From: Sporolactobacillus nakayamae
GTDB taxonomy: Bacteria; Bacillota; Bacilli; Bacillales; Sporolactobacillaceae
Length of the DNA: 64,000 nucleotides
Reading direction: 5' to 3'
NCBI RefSeq assembly: GCF_900113325.1
Contig: NZ_FOOY01000005.1
Span: forward strand, 54,884-118,883
Positions 17,640 through 26,651 of the stretch are shown here, in pieces. The notes under the pieces were generated by a model. The model was not told the origin of the DNA, did no database searches, and saw only the letters and a program-made list of their open reading frames with translations. The stretch's first letter is position 1, and each line of letters begins with the position of its first letter. The position numbers and the translations under genes were made by a program.

Positions 17640-19749
17640 ACTCAAACTGATTTCTCTTCTATTACTTTTCTTCTTTGTTCTACTAAACATCTATTATACA
17701 TATGCGTTTCTGTACGGAACTGATTTCAGTAAATTAGATGCTGACCCGATGCCCCAATTGCATCAGCTGATCATCCTTTCCGCAATCGGTTTCTTATTTG
17801 TTTGCAACGGGATTTATTGCTACATAGTAAAACCACATTCCATAATAACAGAGCGTTATTTTTACCTGATGTTTGCAGCAGGACTCACGATCAGCTCAGC
17901 CATTCCATCTGGCATAGAAAACGTAGTTGGGAGACCTTTAGAGATCGTTGTGGCACTTCTAACGACCCTGTTCTTGTTTCACTTTTTCTTACATTTTCCA
18001 GTTACCACAAAACCGAATTTTTTTAAACATACCTATGTCTTTTTAAGATGCTTGATTCTTTTTGTCGCTTCGGCCTATCTTCTGTCTATTATCATTTTTA
18101 GAAACATCTATAATCCATTAGCCGAATTGCTCCGATACTTTATAATTATTTTCATCATCTTTGCATTAACTCTTTGTTTCATTTTGATCATTTTGCTGCT
18201 CAAATCCAATTCTTCTATGGTCAAAAATCAGCTATATATTCTGATCAGCTCTTTCTTCCTATCTTTTTTTCCGGTCATTTGTTTCAGCTTAATTCCATAC
18301 ATATTCTTTGATTCACAAAATCACATTCCTTTTTACTACAGTATCATAAGCGTCATTATCTTTCCTTTTTCTGTAACCTACATGTTGACTCGTCAGGATA
18401 TTATTGACGTACGTTTGAAAGTCATACCGATCATTTCAAAAATGGGAACAGGGCTTCTTTCATTGATTTTGACAAATGCGCTGTTTTTCGTGTGGTTTCA
18501 GAATCACCTAAACCCGTTTTATCGCATTAATCTGCTAATAATCACCGGTATTGTTTTATTTCATATTTTCAGTCGGCTTTTCACTTCATGGTCCAATCGA
18601 CGCATGATCAATAAAGCTCAAGAAATCAAAAGAGAGAAACATCTGATTATGCAGCAAGTTTTCAATGGACAGCATCTGAAATCTTGCTCACGGTTAATTA
18701 TCAACCTCATCCATCAAACCACTGAGATTAACGGTGCGTGCCTCGTGTGGAAACAAAAACAAATCCCGAAAATTTATTTTTCTACGGGTATTTTCACAAA
18801 TGATGTGCTGACTCACGAAATTCTAAATCGCATCAATTACGAACAGAGAGAGCAAATTCAAAAAAGGTTGAGCGTAGTTATCCTCCCTTTTTCCGATCAG
18901 GGGACTATCAAAGGCTGGATCTTCCTTGGTCAGAAAAAGAATGGAGCACGCTTTGACAAAAACGAACGGACACTAATTGAAGGGATCTGTTCCGATGCAC
19001 TTGATTTATTAAAGAGCTCGGTAGTTCTCTCCCAAATGGGCAGTGAACTAGAAAAGACACGCAACCAATCCTACTCACATGAACATTTTAATCGCCTATT
19101 AATGAATACTCTTGACGAAAATAAGCGAAATTTATCGATTTATCTGCACGATGAAGTACTTCAAAATGTTATACTATTGGAAAATAGAATCGACAGTTTG
19201 CACAGTTCGCATAAAATGGATGATTCCGCTTATCATGAAGTCAAGGAATCACTTATGAATACTATCTATGAAATCAGAGAGAAATCTCGTGAACTGCATC
19301 CCTTTATTGTGGAAGATCTCGGACTGGAACAGAGTGTCCAAGCAATAAAAAAGAGATTGCAAACGAACTATAATGTCATTGTCGATACGGATTATAAATT
19401 AGGTATGAAGATTATTCCCAAAACTATTGAACTTGCTGCCTTTCGCATCATTAAAGAATTGCTGTATAATTCGATCAAACACGCGTCCGCTCCCCTCGTC
19501 GCCGTTTCATTGAAGTGTGTGGATTGTTATTTGATCATTATAGTTAGTGATCATGGGAAGGGATTCGACCTGTCGAGCGCGTTAAACGCGACTTCCGGTC
19601 ACATCGGATTACTTTCGGTGCAGAAGTCTGTTGATTTGATGAATGGTCTTTGTGAAATGAATACATCACCCGGTAATGGAACAACGATTCACATCACCTT
19701 GCCACTAGATTGGAATGATGAACGTGACAATCAATATCATCTTAATTGA
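17629..19749 (+). CDS. comP: ComP-like sensor histidine kinase
   Basis: About 706 residues. The N-terminal 330 residues hold about eight to ten membrane helices, as in ComP (pheromone-sensing portion); a GAF-like linker follows. HisKA_3 box with the phosphoacceptor His in YLHDEVLQ (His about 507-510, depending on start) and a HATPase domain with NSIKHA and GKGFDL. It would sense the modified ComX and phosphorylate ComA. The start is uncertain: ATG 17626 or 17629, with GGAG immediately before, or TTG 17620. It overlaps comA by about 35 bases. Confidence 0.88.
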   Translation: MTIKLKLISLLLLFFFVLLNIYYTYAFLYGTDFSKLDADPMPQLHQLIILSAIGFLFVCNGIYCYIVKPHSIITERYFYLMFAAGLTISSAIPSGIENVVGRPLEIVVALLTTLFLFHFFLHFPVTTKPNFFKHTYVFLRCLILFVASAYLLSIIIFRNIYNPLAELLRYFIIIFIIFALTLCFILIILLLKSNSSMVKNQLYILISSFFLSFFPVICFSLIPYIFFDSQNHIPFYYSIISVIIFPFSVTYMLTRQDIIDVRLKVIPIISKMGTGLLSLILTNALFFVWFQNHLNPFYRINLLIITGIVLFHIFSRLFTSWSNRRMINKAQEIKREKHLIMQQVFNGQHLKSCSRLIINLIHQTTEINGACLVWKQKQIPKIYFSTGIFTNDVLTHEILNRINYEQREQIQKRLSVVILPFSDQGTIKGWIFLGQKKNGARFDKNERTLIEGICSDALDLLKSSVVLSQMGSELEKTRNQSYSHEHFNRLLMNTLDENKRNLSIYLHDEVLQNVILLENRIDSLHSSHKMDDSAYHEVKESLMNTIYEIREKSRELHPFIVEDLGLEQSVQAIKKRLQTNYNVIVDTDYKLGMKIIPKTIELAAFRIIKELLYNSIKHASAPLVAVSLKCVDCYLIIIVSDHGKGFDLSSALNATSGHIGLLSVQKSVDLMNGLCEMNTSPGNGTTIHITLPLDWNDERDNQYHLN

Positions 19750-20326
19750 TGATCACCTGCTCATGCTCATGGGTTTAAAAGAACTGCTTGAAAAAGAAGC
19801 TGATTTTCATGTGGTGGCTGCAATGCCTGATCCTGAAAATCTGGAAAAAATCATTAACTCGCATCAACCTGACATTCTTGTGCTTGACGTCCGACTCAAG
19901 AATACGAACGGTATCGAGCTTACAAAGCGAATCAGACAGAAGGAATTTCAGCTAAAGATTATCATACTTTCCGGATATCACTATGACGAATATATTGAGG
20001 CATCCAAACAGGCAGGCGCTGATGCCTATGTTACAAAAGAAGAGACTACTGCGAAATTGGCGAACGTAATCCGACAGGTCTGCGAAGGTGAAAAGGTATT
20101 TCCCAACCTTCAACCGGAGCTCCCTAGTGAAACATTAACCTTGAGAGAACGCGACATTCTCAAATTAATTGCCAACGACATGACTACGAATGAGATCAGC
20201 GAAGCATTAGCTCTGAGCAAGCGGACTGTTGAATACCATATTTCGTCCATAATTCAAAAATTAGGCGCCGATTCTCGAGTTGGCGCCGTTGTCAATGCAA
20301 TAAAAAAAGGGCTGTTGAATCTTTAA
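19715..20326 (+). CDS. comA: ComA-like response regulator (NarL/LuxR type)
   Basis: 203 residues. Receiver domain with D12-D13 and phosphoacceptor D58 (DILVLDVRL), then a LuxR-type HTH (LTLRERDILKLIANDMTTNE through SKRTVEYHIS). Probably activated by the upstream kinase to drive quorum-dependent genes. Translationally coupled to comP. Ends 42 bases from the convergent ATPase gene. Confidence 0.9.
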   Translation: MMNVTINIILIDDHLLMLMGLKELLEKEADFHVVAAMPDPENLEKIINSHQPDILVLDVRLKNTNGIELTKRIRQKEFQLKIIILSGYHYDEYIEASKQAGADAYVTKEETTAKLANVIRQVCEGEKVFPNLQPELPSETLTLRERDILKLIANDMTTNEISEALALSKRTVEYHISSIIQKLGADSRVGAVVNAIKKGLLNL

Positions 20327-20367
20327 GTGCAGCCCATGATACACCTATTCAGCATCACGAAAAACAG

Positions 20368-21102
20368 TTATTCATGAAACAAATAATGCAGCATTTTCTG
20401 AGGATTTTCTAAGAAATGCCGCATCACAATATAGTGTTCCGTATCTTCATAACATGTTTTTTTCACTTCATCATCAGATAATAGGTAGATATCAGCGTCA
20501 GGATAAGCCATAAGCATCGGTGAGTGTGTTGCAATAATAAACTGTGAGTTCTGATGTACTAGTTCATTGATGCGTACGAGCATCGTCATGAGCTTCGAAG
20601 GAGACAAGGCTGCCTCGGGTTCATCCAAAATATAAAGACCATTGCCGCGAAAACGATTCAGCATCAAAGAAAGGAAACTCTCCCCATGAGATTGTTCATG
20701 TAACGATTTCCCACCGTACTGTTCTAAAAAAATCGGATCACCTATTTCGTCAATGTTTGATGCAAGATTGTAAAAACTCTCCGCTCTCAAGAAAAAACCG
20801 TCCTTGGGATAATCCGCTCCTTTGATGACTCTTGTCGCGCTGTATAAATTGGAGTGTGTATTATGGGTCGCAAAATTGAAATTTTTTGATCCGCCTTCAG
20901 GATTAAATCCCGCATTGACAGCCAATGCTTCTAATATCGTCGATTTTCCGGTGCCGTTTTCTCCAACAAAAAAAGTCACCTGGCGATGAAAAGAAAAGTC
21001 ATAAAGATGGCACAAGGATGTAATAGTCGATAGGTAGCTGTCTTTATATTCCGGTGCATGATGATCGATACGAAAGCCTTTTATATAGAGTATGTCTGCC
21101 AT
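20368..21102 (-). CDS. AAA-family ATPase (ABC-type, RecF/SMC-like fold)
   Basis: 244 residues, a single nucleotide-binding domain. Walker A GENGTGKST near residue 50, ABC-like signature SHGES near 135, Walker B GLYILDEPEAALS, and an H-loop (IIATHSP). Stand-alone soluble ATPases of this type are annotated as AAA_21/AAA_15 with unknown partners. Start at ATG 21102 with GGGGAG 8 bases upstream. It is the last of three co-oriented genes after aguA and aguB, with 33 bases between, but there is no functional link to polyamines that can be seen. Confidence 0.8.
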   Translation of the reverse strand: MADILYIKGFRIDHHAPEYKDSYLSTITSLCHLYDFSFHRQVTFFVGENGTGKSTILEALAVNAGFNPEGGSKNFNFATHNTHSNLYSATRVIKGADYPKDGFFLRAESFYNLASNIDEIGDPIFLEQYGGKSLHEQSHGESFLSLMLNRFRGNGLYILDEPEAALSPSKLMTMLVRINELVHQNSQFIIATHSPMLMAYPDADIYLLSDDEVKKTCYEDTEHYIVMRHFLENPQKMLHYLFHE

Positions 21103-21135
21103 TCGGACCACTCCCCGTTTGTCTTTTCATCTCCA

Positions 21136-22011
21136 TTAGATTCTATGTTCTCCGTCATTCGATGTCAAAATCCGGTACAGCTCCGGTCTGCGATCACGAA
21201 AAATGCCCCACTCGAAGCGCTGTTCCTGAAGCTTGTCCAGGTCAAATTCAGCGACCAAGACTGTTTCACTTGTTCGATCTGCTTCACAACGTTTATTTCC
21301 CTGCGGACCTGCAATAAACGATGAACCATAGAAGGTAATCTGTGAATCTTCATCTGTTTCAGTGCCAACACGATTCGACGCAATGACCGGAATCAAATTT
21401 GACGCGGCATGCCCAAGCATACAGGCCTGCCAGTGATCTTTTGAATCAATCGAGGTATCATACGGTTCTGTGCCAATTGCCGTCGGGTAGAAGAGCAATT
21501 CAGCTCCCATTAACGTCATGCAGCGCGCGGATTCAGGAAACCACTGGTCCCAGCATATGCCCACACCGATTTTACCAAAACGAGTGCGCCACACCTTGAA
21601 TCCGGTATCACCCGGGTTAAAATAAAATTTTTCTTCATATCCGGGGCCATCCGGAATATGGCTTTTCCGATAAATGCCAAGCACTGTACCATCCGCGTCA
21701 ATCATCGCCATGGCATTATAAAGCGCGTTATTTTTCCGTTCATAGAAACTAATCGGCAGAACAACGCCTAATTCACCAGCTAGCTTTTTAAAATGAGCGA
21801 CAGCACGGCTCTCCTCTATAGAATGGGCCAACGTGTAGTATTCTGTTTTTTCTTTTTGACAGAAATAGGGGGTTTCAAACAACTCTTGGAGCAAAATGAT
21901 TTGCGCGCCTTTTGCCGCCGCCTCACGCACCAAGGCTTCCGCTTTGCGAAGGTTCTCATCAATCGTCCACGAACAGCTCATTTGTGTGGCCGCCACTTTT
22001 ACTTTTCTCAT
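21136..22011 (-). CDS. aguB: N-carbamoylputrescine amidase
   Basis: 291 residues, nitrilase-superfamily fold. Catalytic triad E43 (LLQELFETPYF), K116 (RKSHIPDGPGY) and C153 (ICWDQWFPE). It hydrolyses N-carbamoylputrescine to putrescine, ammonia and CO2. Start overlaps the aguA stop (ATGA type) with AAAGGAG 9 bases upstream. The two genes form the deiminase route from agmatine to putrescine. Confidence 0.93.
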   Translation of the reverse strand: MRKVKVAATQMSCSWTIDENLRKAEALVREAAAKGAQIILLQELFETPYFCQKEKTEYYTLAHSIEESRAVAHFKKLAGELGVVLPISFYERKNNALYNAMAMIDADGTVLGIYRKSHIPDGPGYEEKFYFNPGDTGFKVWRTRFGKIGVGICWDQWFPESARCMTLMGAELLFYPTAIGTEPYDTSIDSKDHWQACMLGHAASNLIPVIASNRVGTETDEDSQITFYGSSFIAGPQGNKRCEADRTSETVLVAEFDLDKLQEQRFEWGIFRDRRPELYRILTSNDGEHRI

Positions 22012-23063
22012 GACACTTGACTCCTTTTCTCAGTTTGAACCGGCATTTGTTGCGTCGCGCAATGGATATTGCCGCCTTCCCGTATAATCGCCATACCGTC
22101 AACGGTTCGAATTCTGCGGTCCGGAAACAATTTAGCAAGAATATCCGAAGCCTGTTTGTCCGTTTCTTCAGCGTCTCCGCCAAATACGGGCAGAATAACG
22201 CCATGATTTACAAAATAGAAATTAAGATAGCTTAATGTCAGCCTTGAACCTTGATAGTAGCGCTTCGGCGGCTGAGGCACACGAATGATTTTAAGCTTTC
22301 TTCCTTTCGCGTCTACCGCTTGCTCTAGACGAGCGATATTTTCTTCAGTGATTGAAAAGTTGTCATCCGCAGGGTCATCACAAGATTGAATGAGCACCTT
22401 CCCCGGTGCGGCAAAACAAGCGATATTGTCGACATGACCATCCGTTTCATCCCCGGACAAACCATCCTTTAACCAGATCACTTTGTCTATGTTCAAGTAA
22501 CTTCTAAGTTTTTCTTCAATCTGCCCGCGATTCATGTTCGGATTCCGATTCGGATTCAGCAGACATTGCTCTGTCGCCAGCAAGCTGCCCTCACCATCCA
22601 CATGAAAGGAGCCGCCTTCCATAACAAGAGGCGCGTCAAGACGTTGAACATGCAATTGATCGAGAAGCGTTGGCGCTACCGCATCGTCTAAATCCCAAGG
22701 TTTATATTTCTCGCCCCATGCATTAAAGCGCCAGTTGATGCCTGCCAGTTGAGCGTACTGATTCTTAAGAAAGGTCGGCCCATTATCGCGCAGCCAAGAG
22801 TCATTATGCGGCACACATCTGAAATCGATCGCTTCATTCATCGGGTTCATTAGCTCTTCTATGATTTCCTGATCACCCGGATTCACAAGCAGAGTCACCG
22901 GTTCAAATTCCGAAATCGCGTTGGCAAAATTTGCATAACCGTGGCACACACGCGCATAATCCTCCGGATAACACATTGACGCGCGTACTGGCCATGAAAG
23001 AAATGTACGTTCATGGGGTTGCCATTCTGCGGGCATTTTGTAGTTTAATTCTCTAGGGTTCAT
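22008..23063 (-). CDS. aguA: Agmatine deiminase
   Basis: 351 residues, peptidylarginine-deiminase-like fold. Conserved MPAEWQPHERTFLSWP, DNGPTF, GSFHVDGEGS and the C-terminal catalytic Cys in GGNIHCATQQMP (about residue 335). It converts agmatine to N-carbamoylputrescine and ammonia. GCGAGGT precedes the ATG. First gene of the agu pair; no agmatine/putrescine antiporter is nearby. Confidence 0.95.
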   Translation of the reverse strand: MNPRELNYKMPAEWQPHERTFLSWPVRASMCYPEDYARVCHGYANFANAISEFEPVTLLVNPGDQEIIEELMNPMNEAIDFRCVPHNDSWLRDNGPTFLKNQYAQLAGINWRFNAWGEKYKPWDLDDAVAPTLLDQLHVQRLDAPLVMEGGSFHVDGEGSLLATEQCLLNPNRNPNMNRGQIEEKLRSYLNIDKVIWLKDGLSGDETDGHVDNIACFAAPGKVLIQSCDDPADDNFSITEENIARLEQAVDAKGRKLKIIRVPQPPKRYYQGSRLTLSYLNFYFVNHGVILPVFGGDAEETDKQASDILAKLFPDRRIRTVDGMAIIREGGNIHCATQQMPVQTEKRSQVS

Positions 23064-23271
23064 TGGTTACCTCGCATCCATTTAAATTTTCCTAGTCAAC
23101 ATGTTATCATAATAACGAATAAGCAAGCGATAATTAACCTATATTTTTGACCAACAGAGTCTCTATCCAGAAGCGATCTTAATCGGTATGCATCCGCCTA
23201 ATTTAGGGTATAGTGTTGGACAGGTTTCTATTATCTTCGCACTACCGAATCAGTGAAAGTGAGGGCCATTC

Positions 23272-23877
23272 ATGCAGGATTGGATTGTACAATTCATGGA
23301 AAACCATGGCTACGCGGGCATTTTCTTGATGATTTTCTTGGAGAATGTGTTTCCGCCGATCCCTTCGGAAGTTATTTTAACCTTTGGCGGATTTATGACC
23401 ACTCATTCTCGGCTAACCACCCCACTCGTGATACTCTGCGCTACTGCCGGCTCTGTCGCCGGAGCATCTGCACTTTATGCGGCAGGACATCTATTCAGTG
23501 TGGATAAACTGGAACGAGCCGTTAAACGCTGGGGCCGTATACTTCGTCTTAAGCCCGGGGATCTTTCAAAGGCAAGTGTGTGGTTCGAACGCTACGGTTA
23601 CCGCGCAATCTTTTTCTGCAGGATGATCCCGTTGATTCGCAGTTTGATCTCCATCCCCGCCGGCATGGCTAAGATGAATTTTCTATTTTTTCTGCTCTAT
23701 ACAACAGCAGGGACACTTATTTGGAATACCCTTTTAGTTTTACTCGGCGCCTCTCTTGGAAAGTCATGGGTTAAAGTGCTCGAGTGGATGGATCTTTATT
23801 CACATATTACCTATGCGTTGATTGCTATCGCCTTCGCTGCGCTAATCGTCTACTGGATTAGGAAACGAAAAAATTAA
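23272..23877 (+). CDS. DedA-family membrane protein
   Basis: 201 residues, four to six membrane segments. DedA features: FLENVFPPIPSEVIL near the N-terminus, the ERYGYRAIFFCRMIPLIRS motif with conserved Arg residues, and IPAGMAKMNF. DedA proteins are implicated in lipid-carrier or phospholipid translocation and envelope homeostasis. RBS GAGGG. Convergent with, and overlapping by a few bases, the next gene. Confidence 0.9.
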   Translation: MQDWIVQFMENHGYAGIFLMIFLENVFPPIPSEVILTFGGFMTTHSRLTTPLVILCATAGSVAGASALYAAGHLFSVDKLERAVKRWGRILRLKPGDLSKASVWFERYGYRAIFFCRMIPLIRSLISIPAGMAKMNFLFFLLYTTAGTLIWNTLLVLLGASLGKSWVKVLEWMDLYSHITYALIAIAFAALIVYWIRKRKN

Positions 23878-24371
23878 AATGAGGTCTGCGAAGCACCAGC
23901 TTCCATTACACGCTTATGCAGTGGGAGCAGCAAGCCGTAAATGACGAGGTACATAATCCCTGAATAATATAATTTCCAGTACTTCAGATGAAAGTATTCG
24001 ATGTGAATGGCGGCCAGTTCGATAGCAAGAGATAGCAAAGAAAACAAAAGCAACATGAACCACTTGTTCGACGCTGTCCGATAGTTTAGGTAAATAATCG
24101 CAAGCCCGGATGGAATAAAACTGATCGACAATAAGTCAGCCAGGCCAATACCATGATCGCTTCCGTAACGAAAGGCGTCGAAATAGATGGCAGAAGAGAT
24201 ATCCATAAACCAAGTTAAGGAACAAACCACACCGAATGTTGTATAAATCTGCAGCCAGGTTAACTGCCTTTTCTTCATGAATAGGATAAAAAGAATCAGT
24301 AAAGCTGCGAGCGAAATGGGATACCATACACCTTCAGCTTTCATATCCAGCCTACCAAAGATTAAAGACAT
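23874..24371 (-). CDS. CBO0543-like multi-pass membrane protein
   Basis: 165 residues, about five membrane helices, with a C-terminal HLKYWKLYYSGIMYLVIYG segment resembling the CBO0543 family of Bacillales membrane proteins of unknown function. AAGGAG lies 10 bases before the ATG. Its 3' end overlaps the dedA stop on the other strand. No function can be assigned. Confidence 0.65.
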   Translation of the reverse strand: MSLIFGRLDMKAEGVWYPISLAALLILFILFMKKRQLTWLQIYTTFGVVCSLTWFMDISSAIYFDAFRYGSDHGIGLADLLSISFIPSGLAIIYLNYRTASNKWFMLLLFSLLSLAIELAAIHIEYFHLKYWKLYYSGIMYLVIYGLLLPLHKRVMEAGASQTSF

Positions 24372-24468
24372 AAAGCAAAGACTCCTTCTACTAGTAACTT
24401 TTTACGATTAGTATAGGGGTCACGTGTTTTTTCATACATGAGACATCTTTTTCAGGACTAAAAGACTA

Positions 24469-25653
24469 CTATAATTCCTTCTTATAGTTTCCACGGAAGA
24501 CACTGTTTTTTCCGCTTTTCTTTGCCCCATACAGTGCATTGTCACATGAAATATACAGATTTTCTATATCTGTATAGCGATCCGGTTTGAGTGTTAAAAG
24601 GCCAATACTGATTGTGTAATGCAGAGATTCATTAGGCAGATGAATCTTGGCGTGTGCGATTTCAGCCCTGATCCGTTCAGCAGACACAGTGGATTGTTCC
24701 TCATCAAGGCCTGGCATCAAAATTGCGAATTCGTCCCCTCCAAATCTGCTGAACAAATTGTCCGCTTCAAGTTGGGCATAGATGCGACGCGAAAGATCAC
24801 GAAGCACGCGATCGCCAATATCATGTCCGTACGTATCATTGATTAATTTAAATTGATCGACATCAAACAGCAGGAAAGAAACTTTTTGTTGTTTCTTCGC
24901 GTATTGTCCAAGATATTGCTTCGTCTGTTCGAAAAAAGCGCGGCGATTTAATGTTTTCGTTAGATCATCATAATTAGCTAGTCGAACCAGCTCTCGATCC
25001 GTCATCTCTTTGAGCAGGAGAATAAAACCGGTGCCGCTTAAAATCGTTGACAAGCTAAGCGTAATAAACGTAAAGCTGTAAATGAAAGAGGTCTCCATCG
25101 CACCCGGTTCGAAGGCATGATACAACATCAGAGCGACAATGGCTCTGCCCAAGAAGATCATGATGAGCAGAAAATATAAAAAACCCATCAGACGCATTAA
25201 AGATGAACGCTTCGTTCCACGAGTCATCCGTATCACTGGTAAGACAAGCAGCGCTACCATACCGACAGAGGCGAAAGCCACTCGGATATTCATGTAATTG
25301 TACAAAAGGAGAATCACGTTGAATCCGATGACATTAATCGTTGTGATCCACATATAGAGGCGTCTAGTCGATTGTCTGTACCCGCGCGACAATTTGAGCA
25401 GGGCGACGGCCTCCAGCCCGCAGCCGATGAACAGAATACTGTTCGCTAGTGATACCGCAACGACATCGAAGGATCCGTTGCGAAAAAACGCAAGGATCCA
25501 AGAAATAGTTTGGAATAATTTTCCATAAAAGAATGTAGTTAATGTGTCATCATTTCGTTGTCGCCGCAAATATGCGCCAATCAGAATAACTGTGACTAAA
25601 TTCCCGGTTACAAGAAAAGATAAAAACATTTTCATATCAAACAATAGATTCAC
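24469..25653 (-). CDS. Membrane-bound GGDEF diguanylate cyclase
   Basis: 394 residues. Seven or so N-terminal membrane helices (residues 5-215), then GGDEF with YDDLTKTLNRRAFFEQ and an intact RFGGDEFAILMPG active site. It probably synthesises cyclic di-GMP in response to a membrane-sensed signal. It is the second GGDEF protein of the window (the other at 13.3 kb). The start is uncertain: GTG at 25653 and ATG at 25635 both lack a good ribosome site. Single gene. Confidence 0.88.
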   Translation of the reverse strand: MNLLFDMKMFLSFLVTGNLVTVILIGAYLRRQRNDDTLTTFFYGKLFQTISWILAFFRNGSFDVVAVSLANSILFIGCGLEAVALLKLSRGYRQSTRRLYMWITTINVIGFNVILLLYNYMNIRVAFASVGMVALLVLPVIRMTRGTKRSSLMRLMGFLYFLLIMIFLGRAIVALMLYHAFEPGAMETSFIYSFTFITLSLSTILSGTGFILLLKEMTDRELVRLANYDDLTKTLNRRAFFEQTKQYLGQYAKKQQKVSFLLFDVDQFKLINDTYGHDIGDRVLRDLSRRIYAQLEADNLFSRFGGDEFAILMPGLDEEQSTVSAERIRAEIAHAKIHLPNESLHYTISIGLLTLKPDRYTDIENLYISCDNALYGAKKSGKNSVFRGNYKKEL

Positions 25654-26063
25654 GACCGATCATCTTATTCGTAAAAAAAAGCAAGATTGTCCATCTATTT
25701 TATCAAATCGTGTCGATTTCTCATATAAATCGCTAAATTTTTTGCAAAAAAAAACGGGGTGCACCCGGCCTTTACTTCCGCAGGATGTGGTGACTTTCGC
25801 GTTGCATACAGGACATACGCGTAGTAAGCGAAAGTTCCTTACATATGAAAGCCCCTTTGCTCCAAATGCCGTTTTGAATCATCAACCTTGTGCGTGAACA
25901 GATATTTCTGTTTCATACTGGTAGGAAAGTATAAGAAAACATTTAAAGGAAACGAGTGTAAGCGGTCCGAAAAAACGCCGCGTCCTGCGGCTCATCGGAC
26001 ACTAGGCCGTCCATGGCCGTCGCAACTAAGTCTTCGCCTTCGCCAGGGGTTTGGCGAAGCCAA
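25654..26063. other. Gene-free stretch with small hairpins
   Basis: A 9-A run followed by CGGGGTGCACCCGG (25746-25768) could form a weak minus-strand terminator. CTTCGCC/GGCGAAG hairpin near 26042-26059. No coding sequence with a ribosome site. Confidence 0.35.
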
Positions 26064-26407
26064 GTTTTCTAATAAATCATTTTGGTCCTTAATTCGGTAT
26101 CGCGGCCGGAATAAAATAAGCGGAGATTTTCCGGTTATTTGCATCATGATGCTTGTTTTACAGGTAAATAAGGGTAATTTTTCCGCTTATTCACAAAAAA
26201 ACCCTCCATTTTCACATTTTTCGATTCGATAAGCGGAATTTCTCCGTCTATTTAAGCAATTTTTTCATTAATTTTGTAATTAGGCGGAATTTTTCCGTTT
26301 ATTTCTCAGATTGGGCGCTTACCTGATCGCCCAACCGAATCTTATGGCCTTATCGTCGTACCGGCAAGGCAAAACGCTATTCTCTTTCTTTACTTGCAAA
26401 AAAATCA
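26064..26407. repeat. Dispersed dyad-repeat block, copy 2
   Basis: Same orientation as, and highly similar to, the block at 2078-2472, with the ATAAGCGGA...TCCGNTTAT palindromes (near 26118, 26165, 26228 and 26281) and the shared tail GGGCGCTTACCTGATCGCCC. Differences are point changes and small indels inside palindrome loops. From 26408 to 26590 nothing is recognisable. Confidence 0.7.
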
Positions 26408-26590
26408 CCCGCTAATATCGGATGACTAGTTAACAAATAATTTATAGGTCCATAGAACCAGAATAAAGCCTATCCTCCTTATCAATTCTGTGCAAAACAC
26501 CTATACTGCGCTCTGATTGCTTACGATCAGCAGAGATCTCCGCAAGAGTCCGGCACCTGAGCCTTGATTCAGAATTTTGTTCCTCTAAAA

Positions 26591-26630
26591 AGGGCGTCTC
26601 AAAGTCAAAAACGGACTTTTGGGACGCCCT
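26591..26630 (-). terminator. Terminator of the Sel1-repeat gene
   Basis: AGGGCGTC...AAAGTC pairs with GACTTT...GACGCCCT; on the minus strand a TTTTTAG tract follows. About 20 bases after the stop codon. Confidence 0.8.
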
Positions 26631-26651
26631 CACAATTGGTTCAAATGCGAT

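Noticed and set aside
26442..26633. 63-codon minus-strand frame downstream of the Sel1-repeat gene
   Set aside because: It begins inside the transcription terminator and has no ribosome site or recognisable domain.
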